Part shown: piece after piece, positions 28,316-36,122 of the stretch
How the letters are laid out: every line of letters begins with the position of its first letter
Position numbering within the stretch: the first letter of the stretch is position 1
DNA from: Gallionella sp.
Lineage (GTDB): Bacteria; Pseudomonadota; Gammaproteobacteria; Burkholderiales; Gallionellaceae
Assembly (NCBI GenBank): GCA_003153155.1
Contig: PLWV01000006.1
Coordinates: forward strand, 1 to 64,000
Reading direction: 5' to 3'
Length of the DNA: 64,000 nt
Translations under genes and position numbers: made by a program
The notes under the pieces: generated by a model
Database searches by the model: none
Told to the model about the DNA's origin: nothing
What the model saw: only the letters and a program-made list of their open reading frames with translations

Positions 28316-29326
28316 TTATTGTTCGGGGAATGTCGTGTCGAAACCCTGCTGACGGCCTGGATTGAGCCCCAAGTGCTTGGCAGTGCGCAGGTTGACAGCA
28401 CTTTGCACGTCGCGCAATGGCATCATGCCACGCCTTCCATTTTCACCCGAGATCAAAATGCCTTGAGCCAAACCGGCAAGACTCCTCCCCAGCGCCACGT
28501 TGTCAGGATAAAGCGAAAATAGTACACCACGCCGGACGTGGCCGGAATTGCTGGAAAAAACGGCGATGCCTTGATTCCATGATTCCTGCAGCACCAGAGG
28601 CAGTATTGAGCTTTCCTCCACCGTGGTGGAATCCTGCGGCAACCATAAGACATCGCTGTGTCCCTCAGCCGCAGAAAAAATTTCCTGATAGAACCGTACC
28701 GCACTGCGCAGATCCTGCGCCTCGTACGCCACCAACTCCAGCCCCTGGACACGAGCGGCTTCTTTGGCCAATTTTATCAGCCAGCCGTTGAAACCGGGAT
28801 CGTAGACGACGAACACACGCTTCGCCGCCGGCATCAGCGCCTTCATGCGGGCGAACAACAGCGCAGGATCCGGCGACAGGCTGATCACCGGTTGTCCGCG
28901 CGCCTCGTTTTCCGGCACTGTCAACACGCCGCCCACCACCACCCCGATATCGTTGTTCAGCGCCGTTGCGGTCTTCATGCCCTGCCGGCCAAGGGCGATC
29001 ACTACCTTGGTATTCTGGCGAAGCAGACTGGCTTTCAGCACACCGATATCCGTGTCAGAGCGCAGCGGATAATTCGCTACCCGGCTACCGACCTTGTCCT
29101 CGATGCCCTCGATTATTTTCGCGAATATCTCCCGATAAGGCTCACCGATGTCGGGATAAATCACTGCAATCATAACTTCCCCCTCTGCCCATGCTGGTGA
29201 TGTAACGACCAACGCTGTGAAGAACAGCAGCACGACGCCCAGCAACGGCGCGACGAGCCGGCATTTGAATTCGGCGTGACCGGTGAAAACGGGCATGCCC
29301 GGCGAAAATATCGGGGCGTTAGCCAT
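28316..29326 (-). CDS. Periplasmic ABC-type substrate-binding protein, orphan
   Basis: A 336-residue protein of the ABC substrate-binding family (PF04392-like). Its N-terminal hydrophobic stretch ends SPAWA near residue 47 and is a probable signal peptide with a long n-region. The mature part alternates beta and alpha (VMIAVIYPDIGEPYREIFAK, VVIALGRQGMKTA, VFVVYDPGFNGWLIKL, VLWLPQDSTTVEE). No permease or ATPase gene is nearby. Its ATG shares one base with the TonB receptor stop, and the GGDEF-EAL gene follows. A signalling co-receptor role is inferred from this arrangement. Confidence 0.85.
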   Translation of the reverse strand: MANAPIFSPGMPVFTGHAEFKCRLVAPLLGVVLLFFTALVVTSPAWAEGEVMIAVIYPDIGEPYREIFAKIIEGIEDKVGSRVANYPLRSDTDIGVLKASLLRQNTKVVIALGRQGMKTATALNNDIGVVVGGVLTVPENEARGQPVISLSPDPALLFARMKALMPAAKRVFVVYDPGFNGWLIKLAKEAARVQGLELVAYEAQDLRSAVRFYQEIFSAAEGHSDVLWLPQDSTTVEESSILPLVLQESWNQGIAVFSSNSGHVRRGVLFSLYPDNVALGRSLAGLAQGILISGENGRRGMMPLRDVQSAVNLRTAKHLGLNPGRQQGFDTTFPEQ

Positions 29327-31431
29327 CAGAGTTGGTGGCTCAGCTCAACGCGCCATGCTCGTCCGGCCAGCGGCAAGTCATAGGGAATCGGCACGAATGG
29401 CGTCCCGAACGGGCTGGGCTCGCGCGCGTCGGCATTGAACAGGTTGAGCACCTTGAACGAAATACCCCAGTCGCCACTGCGATTCTGGCTGCGCAGCGTG
29501 AGGTCCACGGTGTGGTAATCGGCGATGTCGGGACGGGTGTCGCCTGGCGTACGCTTGCGGTCGGCAACATAGTTGAGTTGCGTGTCCAGAGTCCAGCGGG
29601 GCACGAAGCGCCAGTCCGCGCGAGCATAGACGTGGTGCCGGGGTGCGTTGCCTGCATCCTGGTTGGTAGCCTCATCGATAGAGTGTTGCTGCGCATAATT
29701 GCCGGACAACCGCAGGCTGGCGCTCGCATCCCAGACCAGTTCGGTTTCAAAGCCGTCGCCGTGCTGGTTGCCGGCATTTTGCATAATATTGCTGGAATCC
29801 GGGCGCAGGATATCTTTCCACAGGTAGTGGAACAGGTTCAGGTTCGCCTGCAAGTTGGTGGTCGCCTGCCAGACGAAAGCCAGTTCCGTGGATTGGTTGG
29901 TTTCGGGCTTGAGATTGGGATTGCCTATCAGAACCGGATTAGTAGTGTTGTATAGTTCGGAGAATGACGGCGGACGGAAAGCACGGCCATAGAGCAGCTT
30001 GCTGGTGAGGTTATAAGCCGTTTCCCATACCAATGCCAGGCGCGGATTGGTGGTACCGCCGAAATCGGAATACTGGTCATGGCGCACACCGGCGGTCAGA
30101 TACCAGTCCTTGGTGAAAGCCCATTCGTCTTGCGCGTAAACATAGTTCACGCGGCGGCTGTGCGGGAGCAGGAAAGGAGTCACTTCGATCACCGGTCCCG
30201 GATTTAGAGTAGAGTAATTATTGGTTTCCTCTGTGCGATACAGGTCATCGTCCTGAGTGCCGGTGCCGAAGCGCAGCTTGTGGCTTTGCAAGCCGTTATA
30301 AACAGCCGACATGTTGAGGCGCAAGTGACGCTCCCACTTGTCGGGATTACCGATCACGCCGTTGGGAAACGTAACCGGATTCAAAGTATAAGGATAAAAT
30401 GGATTAGAGCCTGGCGGATAAAGCGTCAGATTGGATTGCTCGGTGATGTACAGATAGCTTGCTTGGGCGGTCACGTCCAGATCAGGTATAAAGTTCGAAT
30501 CTTGATAGGTAAGATCGGTGTTGACACGTTCGCCATAATTGCTGCCGGCAGGATCCAGCGCCGAAGCGATACCGGCGCCGGTACCTACATTGGAACGCTG
30601 CTGATAGCCGGCGCGCAGCCGCCATTTGTCACGCGACAAGTCAATACGGCCGTCGATCGCATTGACGCCGAGGTTGACCGGCCCGGGCGCCAGGCTTGCA
30701 GAGGTAAGAAAGCTGGGATTTTTGTCAATAGAGCTCTGAGCATCTGCAGAGATGATCTGCCGCTGGCCATCGGTATGGCCCGCCCGCAAATAGCCGGCAA
30801 CATCAAATCCGCCCCATGTGCCGCCATGCTGCACCCATGCATCGCGGCTGTTGAACGAACCGGCGCTCAAACCGAGCTGGGTGCCGTCTACGTCTGCGGA
30901 AGTCTTGGTGATGATGTTGATCACGCCGGAGAAAGCGTCCGCTCCATACAATGCGGAACCAGGGCCGCGTATCACCTCGATGCGCGCGATATTCCCTACT
31001 GGCATACCCCCCCAGACTATGGAACGGTCGCCGAAAGTCACGCCGGTGATGGGTATGCCGTTGATCAGCATCAACACCTGCGGATTGTACTGGGTGGAGA
31101 TGCCACGGATGATATAGATCGGGTCATAGCCTAAAGGAGAACGTGCCACGTGCAGGCCCGGCACAGTTTCCAGCACTTCGTCCAGGTCCGCCGCGCCTAT
31201 GGCTGCGATGTCTTCCGCGGTGACCACGGTGGCGACCGACGGCGCCCGCGCAATGGGTTGCCGGGTGCCGCTGGCGATGGTGACGAAGGACTTGTCGCCA
31301 TAGGCCATCGCCAATTCTTCTTCCTCGGCTTGTGCCAGATCCACTTTGTCGGACTGTGGAGCTGCATGAACAGGTACAGTGCTAATCAATGCCAGCAACA
31401 TGGCAGGCAACAACTCAATAAATCGTTTCAT
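29326..31431 (-). CDS. TonB-dependent outer-membrane receptor
   Basis: A 701-residue receptor. The signal peptide (about 1-23, VPVHA) is followed by a plug domain (RAPSVATVVTAEDIAAIG, IIRGISTQYNPQVLMLINGI, then IEVIRGPGSALYGADAFSGV) and a 22-strand barrel (FNADAREPSPFGTPF near the end). The ligand is unknown; plug sequence of this sort occurs in siderophore, heme and vitamin B12 receptors. The 68 bp upstream contain an ATGATA-centred partly palindromic sequence at 31453-31470 that could be a Fur-like site, but the match is weak. It heads a tight three-gene unit with the substrate-binding protein and the c-di-GMP protein. Confidence 0.93.
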   Translation of the reverse strand: MKRFIELLPAMLLALISTVPVHAAPQSDKVDLAQAEEEELAMAYGDKSFVTIASGTRQPIARAPSVATVVTAEDIAAIGAADLDEVLETVPGLHVARSPLGYDPIYIIRGISTQYNPQVLMLINGIPITGVTFGDRSIVWGGMPVGNIARIEVIRGPGSALYGADAFSGVINIITKTSADVDGTQLGLSAGSFNSRDAWVQHGGTWGGFDVAGYLRAGHTDGQRQIISADAQSSIDKNPSFLTSASLAPGPVNLGVNAIDGRIDLSRDKWRLRAGYQQRSNVGTGAGIASALDPAGSNYGERVNTDLTYQDSNFIPDLDVTAQASYLYITEQSNLTLYPPGSNPFYPYTLNPVTFPNGVIGNPDKWERHLRLNMSAVYNGLQSHKLRFGTGTQDDDLYRTEETNNYSTLNPGPVIEVTPFLLPHSRRVNYVYAQDEWAFTKDWYLTAGVRHDQYSDFGGTTNPRLALVWETAYNLTSKLLYGRAFRPPSFSELYNTTNPVLIGNPNLKPETNQSTELAFVWQATTNLQANLNLFHYLWKDILRPDSSNIMQNAGNQHGDGFETELVWDASASLRLSGNYAQQHSIDEATNQDAGNAPRHHVYARADWRFVPRWTLDTQLNYVADRKRTPGDTRPDIADYHTVDLTLRSQNRSGDWGISFKVLNLFNADAREPSPFGTPFVPIPYDLPLAGRAWRVELSHQL

Positions 31432-31499
31432 TGCAAACCCCTTTCAATTTGCGTATATCATTCTCGATACATTGTAGCCCACCCATACATCAAGAGCAG

Positions 31500-32330
31500 T
31501 TAACCATCGGCAAGGTCAGATTTTTCTAATGGTTTCCAACGGCGGCTTGAGACACCTTCATACAGCATAATGCGGCAAGGCAGCGGAAACAACAGCCCTT
31601 CAGATTTTTCTGCCGCGTCCAGATAGCACGGCGGCATGCCGGCGAGAAAAGCCGGAATACCAAAGAAATAATACTCGCGCGGCGACATGCCGAAATCAGC
31701 CGCCAGCGCCGCCGCCAGCGCCGCATAATTCATATGCAATCGCCAGCGTCCGGCGAGCAGAATTTTTTCCACCTCGAACGCGAGCTTAAGATGCTCGCCG
31801 CCGTCCAGCCCCTGCTCGCGCACCAGCGCCATCATCGGCGCGATGCGCTCGTCCGCCGAGACGATCGGCCGCCCGTAGCCGGCGATGCCCCGCTCGCTTT
31901 CCAGCTCTGCGCGCACCAGTTCCTTCAGGTCTTCGCCAGCATCCACACGGATTCTGGCGCGGGTCAGGAACTCGCTGGCACGCAGAGCCGCGCCCCAGCC
32001 GTAAATCTGCGCCTCGGAAACAGCCAGCGCGGCGGCGATGCCGAGGTTACCGGTGCTGCGCGCCGTGCCCGCCAGCGCCGCCACACGGTTATTCCACAGG
32101 CGCGCGTCGGGGTAACTGGTATAAGTCCACAGAGCATGCAGCACCTTCATCTGCTGCAGTGTGTAGCGGCGGCCGGTGATGCCGAACAAATAAAGTTCCA
32201 GCCAGTCCAAGTCCTTGAGCGATGCGTGCAAGTCGTGGCCGCGGAACACGGCGCGTTCGCCTGGGAAAAATGCGCCGGCACTGGTGACGAGCCGACCGAC
32301 ATGCTGTTCCAGCAGTTCAGGTCCTTTCAT
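31500..32330 (-). CDS. Citrate-synthase-fold protein B, catalytic residues degenerate
   Basis: A 276-residue protein whose helical pattern aligns by hand with the large domain of citrate synthases and with citryl-CoA lyase or the C-terminus of ATP-citrate lyase. The active-site positions differ. IYGWGAAL (residues 109-116) replaces the HGGA or FGGA motif. GYGRPIVSADERI (151-163) has Arg154 where GHR or GHP has its essential His. HMNYAAL (199-205) has Asn/Tyr where NVDG has the catalytic Asp. It is unlikely to be an ordinary citrate synthase. Its start overlaps the stop of the neighbouring paralogue by four bases, so the two are probably made together and may form a heteromer. Confidence 0.7.
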   Translation of the reverse strand: MKGPELLEQHVGRLVTSAGAFFPGERAVFRGHDLHASLKDLDWLELYLFGITGRRYTLQQMKVLHALWTYTSYPDARLWNNRVAALAGTARSTGNLGIAAALAVSEAQIYGWGAALRASEFLTRARIRVDAGEDLKELVRAELESERGIAGYGRPIVSADERIAPMMALVREQGLDGGEHLKLAFEVEKILLAGRWRLHMNYAALAAALAADFGMSPREYYFFGIPAFLAGMPPCYLDAAEKSEGLLFPLPCRIMLYEGVSSRRWKPLEKSDLADG

Positions 32331-33145
32331 GCCACGTCCTCTGCATGAGCCAATATATCTTGTGCAGGACCGGGGTCATTTTCCAGTTCGACACTGAAAA
32401 ACGGGAATTTTTTGTAACCGTAATCCTTTTGCTCCAGCGCATGCACCGCAGCGCCCGGCAGCCGCAGCAACAGGTGCAGCATTTCTCCCTGCGCCGGTGT
32501 GAATCCAAGATCGTGCAACGCCGCCGCCGCCACGCCGGACATCGCCAGCGGTAGCCGGGTGGCGGATTCCAGAGGTAACCGGTTCAACTGTAGCCAGGCG
32601 AGAGACGTCCCACAATCCATGCTTGAGAGATGTGTCAGCGTTTGTAGAACCGGCGCGGTGCAGCGCACACCGTGCGGATCGAAGCCTGCAGGATGGCCGG
32701 GCGCTGGCCAGACATCGGCAGGATCATCAATCGGCTTTACCGCCAGACCAGTTTGCCACAGCGTCAGATCAGTGCCGCGTGCTAGCCAGTCTTCCATGGC
32801 AATGAACACTTCCCGCGCACCGCCGGATGCGCCCGCGCCCACCGCCAGCGCGGCCATCAAACAGGATGCCGAAGTGGAGCCGCCGACTCCGCCGCACATT
32901 GCGGCGTGCACCGCCGCATCGCGCGGCCCCGGGTTGGCCAGTGCCATGGCCAAACCCTCCAGCAGTCTGGCCTGCTGCGGTGACGGCGCCTCGCCGCGAA
33001 ACAGCAGGAACAAGTACTCGATCCAGCTTGCATTGATCAGCAGGTCGCCGTAAACATCGTAGCCATGGCAATGACAGGACAGTGCCGCGAACGCATTGTC
33101 GGGCTCGGCTTCTTCCTGCCAGATGCGGGTGCGGATGGTTTCCAT
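32327..33145 (-). CDS. Citrate-synthase-fold protein A (citryl-CoA lyase-like)
   Basis: A 272-residue protein, the size of stand-alone citryl-CoA lyase. The segments HGYDVYGDLLINASWIEYLF and LLEGLAMALANPGPRDAAVH match the N-terminal half of that family. Hand alignment shows ASGGA (106-110) for the HGGA/FGGA motif, a conserved His151 in PAPGHPAGFDPHG, and Ser203 in AMSG where NVDG carries the catalytic Asp. It keeps one of the three canonical residues. The ATG at 33145 was chosen because family similarity begins there and GGTGAG lies upstream. It sits 7 bp after the ThDP enzyme and overlaps protein B by four bases. Confidence 0.75.
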   Translation of the reverse strand: METIRTRIWQEEAEPDNAFAALSCHCHGYDVYGDLLINASWIEYLFLLFRGEAPSPQQARLLEGLAMALANPGPRDAAVHAAMCGGVGGSTSASCLMAALAVGAGASGGAREVFIAMEDWLARGTDLTLWQTGLAVKPIDDPADVWPAPGHPAGFDPHGVRCTAPVLQTLTHLSSMDCGTSLAWLQLNRLPLESATRLPLAMSGVAAAALHDLGFTPAQGEMLHLLLRLPGAAVHALEQKDYGYKKFPFFSVELENDPGPAQDILAHAEDVA

Positions 33146-33152
33146 GCTTATC

Positions 33153-34901
33153 TCACCTACCCAGAGTTCTGAGCCGCAGTTCCATGGGCGGGGCTTCCTC
33201 CCTGTCAACGCGCACGTCAAGGACGGTCGGGCCCGGATTGCTCAGGATCGCGTCCAGATCCAAATTTTCGAAGTCCTGCGCGGTATGAATCACATGACCC
33301 GGGATGCCCATGGATTCGGCCAGTAGCCTGAAATCTACTGTCGGCAGTTCGAAGCCGATCTGCTCCGCACCGGCCAGGCGCTGGCCGTGCTTCACCATGC
33401 CCAGTGCCGCGTCGTTGAGGATCACGAATAGCACGGTGAGCTTCTCGGTCAGCGCCACGGTCATTTCCTGGCCGTTCATCAGCAGGCTGCCGTCCCCGGT
33501 GATGCAGACTACCGGCACAGCGCGGTTGGCCAGTGCGGTACCTACCGCGCCGCCGATGGCCCAGCCCATGGGAGCGAAATTCATCGTGACGCGCATCCAG
33601 CCCCCTTTGCTGGGCCGGTGGTCATGCATACCCAGATGGTGGATCGCCCAGATCGTACTGTTGCCGGTATCAGTCAGGAAGCGCGTATCGGGCGGACTGC
33701 GCCAGCCGAGTTCGCGCATCAGGTACTGCGGTTTGATGGGTGCTTCGACGGACGCAGGCTTGAACGGATCGTCAACCGAGATTTTTTTGAATCTTAGCTT
33801 TTCACCAACCGAAATCTCTTTCGTACCATCCCTGCGCAACGTTCGCAACAGCCGCTCGAACACCGGGCGGATACCACCGCGTACATGCAGACGCGCCATC
33901 GGCGAGCGCGCCAGGTGCGCCTCGCAGGAATCAATATGCACCAGCCGGTTGTTCAACACCGCTTCACTCCAGCCGTTGCTGGTCCATTCACTCAGATTGG
34001 AGCCGACTACCAGAATCAGGTCCACACTCTTATTCTCCATCGCCGCAACGGCGGACCGGTGGCCGGCGAACCCGAACACGCCACGGTACAAAGGGTGGCG
34101 CGGGCTGATAAATCCCTTGGCGTCGGGTGTGACGACGAAAACCGCACCCATCCTCTCCACCAACTCGATGATGAGGTCAATGGCCTCTCCGCAGCCGCTG
34201 CCGATCAGTACCACCACCCGTTGCGCCTGCGCCAATTGCGCCTGTAATTCCCGAACCGCCGCGTCATCAACAGCAGACAGCGGCTGTAGCAGATGCGCCA
34301 AATTGTAGGACGGCCCGCACTTTAACAGCGAGCGATGCACGTCCATCGGAATGCTGAGGTGAACCGGACCGGGTGTCGGCTGGTACGCGCTCAGCAGTGC
34401 ATTGGTCAGTTGTCTTTCCAGTTGATCAGGATGGGATATCAGCGCGCTGTAGCGTGTGCAGGTGCGAAACATGGCGACTGTGTCAATGCCGGCGCCGGAT
34501 GATTCCTGCAACGACCCCCGGCCCATCATAAGCAGCGAGGGCTGGCCGGTGATGACCAGTAGCGGAATTTCGTTTTCATAAGCGCAGGCTACGCCGGTGA
34601 TGAGATTGGTGGCACCCGGGCCGGAAGTGGCACAGCACACACCGATTTTGCCCGTTTCACGAGCGTAGCCATCGGCCATGAAAGCGGCCCCTGTTTCATG
34701 GCGCGCTACTATCGGGCGCGGCCCGCCGCGCCGGGCACTTCGCGCGAGCGCGTTGTACAGCGGCTCGATGGCGGCGCCGGGCACACCGAATACATACTCG
34801 ACACCGATTTGTTCCAGATAAGCGACCAGCAGGTCGGCCGCTTCCATGGGTTGTGGTTGTGGTGCTGCTTCGAGGTCTTGTTCTTGCTGTATTTTTGTCA
34901 T
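33153..34901 (-). CDS. Thiamine-diphosphate enzyme, acetolactate-synthase-like
   Basis: A 582-residue three-domain ThDP enzyme. The N-terminal PYR domain carries the activating Glu69 in IVARHETGAAFMADGYAR. The central domain has QESSGAGID, and the C-terminal PP domain has the GDG motif at residues 469-471, followed about 25 residues later by the metal-binding ND (ILNDAALGMV). The end DREEAPPMELRLRTLG resembles acetolactate-synthase-like proteins of unknown specificity. No small regulatory subunit gene is near, so a role in branched-chain amino-acid synthesis is doubtful. It is directly followed by two citrate-synthase-fold genes, suggesting 2-oxoacid or acyl-CoA chemistry; the reaction is not known. 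Confidence 0.85.
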   Translation of the reverse strand: MTKIQQEQDLEAAPQPQPMEAADLLVAYLEQIGVEYVFGVPGAAIEPLYNALARSARRGGPRPIVARHETGAAFMADGYARETGKIGVCCATSGPGATNLITGVACAYENEIPLLVITGQPSLLMMGRGSLQESSGAGIDTVAMFRTCTRYSALISHPDQLERQLTNALLSAYQPTPGPVHLSIPMDVHRSLLKCGPSYNLAHLLQPLSAVDDAAVRELQAQLAQAQRVVVLIGSGCGEAIDLIIELVERMGAVFVVTPDAKGFISPRHPLYRGVFGFAGHRSAVAAMENKSVDLILVVGSNLSEWTSNGWSEAVLNNRLVHIDSCEAHLARSPMARLHVRGGIRPVFERLLRTLRRDGTKEISVGEKLRFKKISVDDPFKPASVEAPIKPQYLMRELGWRSPPDTRFLTDTGNSTIWAIHHLGMHDHRPSKGGWMRVTMNFAPMGWAIGGAVGTALANRAVPVVCITGDGSLLMNGQEMTVALTEKLTVLFVILNDAALGMVKHGQRLAGAEQIGFELPTVDFRLLAESMGIPGHVIHTAQDFENLDLDAILSNPGPTVLDVRVDREEAPPMELRLRTLGR

Positions 34902-35294
34902 TGGCTGATCACTGATCCAGTTTCAAAACGCATCACCTCCCCATCGTTCCAACCTTGGCTTTGCATCTCCGCCGCGAACGAAGGATCTGCTGTTCCGCGA
35001 TGCAAACGTAACTGTAGCACAGAGAGCACACTACACCGAACAGCGTGGCTGATATTTAACCACATCAGCGTTGCCGGGTTGCAGTAATTTTTATTGCACA
35101 TTGAAGTGTGTGCAGGTGCTAGCGCTGGAAGAGGTGCGCGCGCCAGCCTCACGAGAGCCGTTCACAATTTCATTGCAGCTATCGTTCCTTCCTTGTTGCA
35201 TGGGCAAGATTAAGACGGTATTCCAGATGGAATGAAGAATTCTGCAGTTCGTTAATCGATCAGCCGAAATGCGAATATCTTTCAGCCTTCCCGT

Positions 35295-35414
35295 CTGATG
35301 AAACAACTGATATAACAACTGATATAACTGCTAGCCATCTGACTAACCCAGCAAACAGCTTTGCATAGCCATCTGACTAAGTTGGCAAACTACGCCAACT
35401 AAGTCATTGGTTAA
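35295..35414. repeat. 62-bp element family, locus D (composite, inverted)
   Basis: Reads as the family on the minus strand: TTAACC at the right end and CTGATG at the left. One full core has arms GACTTAGTTGGC and GCCAACTTAGTC, matching at 11 of 12 positions. A second core is partly deleted. ACAACTGATATA occurs twice in tandem at 35303-35326. At 120 bp it equals the double copy in hemD. Confidence 0.8.
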
Positions 35415-35474
35415 CGCCAAGTAAGTCGCCAGTCAACGCCAGCCAAGTACACTCGCAAGGGGTAGCTTTGCAGG

Positions 35475-35507
35475 CGACTTGCAACCAGCCGGAGGCTGAG
35501 CAAGTCG
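35475..35507. repeat. Hairpin in the repeat mosaic
   Basis: CGACTTGC (35475-35482) pairs with GCAAGTCG (35500-35507), and inside it AGCC pairs with GGCT around a GGA loop. It lies downstream of grxD and could end or process that transcript, although no T-run follows. Confidence 0.55.
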
Positions 35508-35609
35508 TCACCGCCGTGGTTGTAAGGGGCTAATAACAAAGTTAGGCAATTTGCTACTCAATAAATTGAGTGCAAAGTTGACACAGCCCCAACAACACAC
35601 GCAGGCTGA

Positions 35610-35918
35610 TTATAGCAACTGTTTGAGTTCCCCGTTCTGATACATCTCAGTCATGATGTCAGAACCGCCGACGAATTCGCCCTTGATGTAAAGCTGCGGG
35701 ATGGTCGGCCAATTGGCGTATTCCTTGATGCCCTGACGGATGTCGGCGTCTTGCAACACATCCACAGTGAATAATTCTTTCACGCCCAGCGTATTGAGTA
35801 TGCGCACCGCGTTGGCGGAAAACCCGCACTGCGGAAACTGCGGATTGCCTTTCATGTACAGCACTACCGGATGCGTGGTGACTTGCTCGCGGATACGTTG
35901 TTGAGTGTCTTTGCTCAT
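35610..35918 (-). CDS. grxD: Monothiol glutaredoxin, Grx4 family
   Basis: A 102-residue CGFS-type glutaredoxin that carries or transfers [2Fe-2S] clusters with glutathione. Cys31 lies in MKGNPQFPQCGFSANAV. TIPQLYIKGEFVGGSDI is the glutathione-binding segment and GELKQLL the conserved end. It is monocistronic here, with repeats on its 3' side. Confidence 0.96.
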   Translation of the reverse strand: MSKDTQQRIREQVTTHPVVLYMKGNPQFPQCGFSANAVRILNTLGVKELFTVDVLQDADIRQGIKEYANWPTIPQLYIKGEFVGGSDIMTEMYQNGELKQLL

Positions 35919-36122
35919 GATGTCATTACCCGAATTAAACAGTCGGGAAGTCTAACGGCGCGGTGACCGCAACGTCAAGCGTGTTGGAAGCGTTGTTTAA
36001 TTTCGCACAAGCCTCCCTGATGACCCGGCAGATCGATATTTTTGGTAAAGTGTACCAACTGGACACGCCGTTGCATAACGAGTGTGGACGATGACCAAAC
36101 CAAAACAATAATCAAGGACGCA

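Larger units (their letters stand above)
34902..35609. other. 708-bp intergenic region rich in repeats
   Basis: It separates grxD (ending 35610) from the ThDP enzyme (starting 34901), both on the minus strand, so it should hold the promoter of the six-gene run. 34902-35290 shows no convincing gene; short open frames there have no recognisable protein. 35295-35530 is a mosaic of repeats listed separately. Confidence 0.7.

Noticed and set aside
31453-31470. Fur box upstream of the TonB receptor.
   Set aside because: Only about 11 of 19 consensus positions match; too weak to list as a feature.
35295-35310. CTGATGAAAC resembling the hammerhead ribozyme core (CUGAUGA...GAAAC).
   Set aside because: Stem II and the separate GAAA strand are missing, and other copies of the element read CTGATGAAGC. 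There are no flanking stems placed for a hammerhead.
34898-35318. Two short minus-strand frames (84 and 75 codons) upstream of the ThDP enzyme.
   Set aside because: No ribosome sites, no family resemblance, and cysteine/arginine-rich composition typical of non-coding DNA.
35295-35530. Repeat mosaic as a small CRISPR array.
   Set aside because: Repeat units vary in length and sequence, spacers are not uniform, and no cas genes are present.
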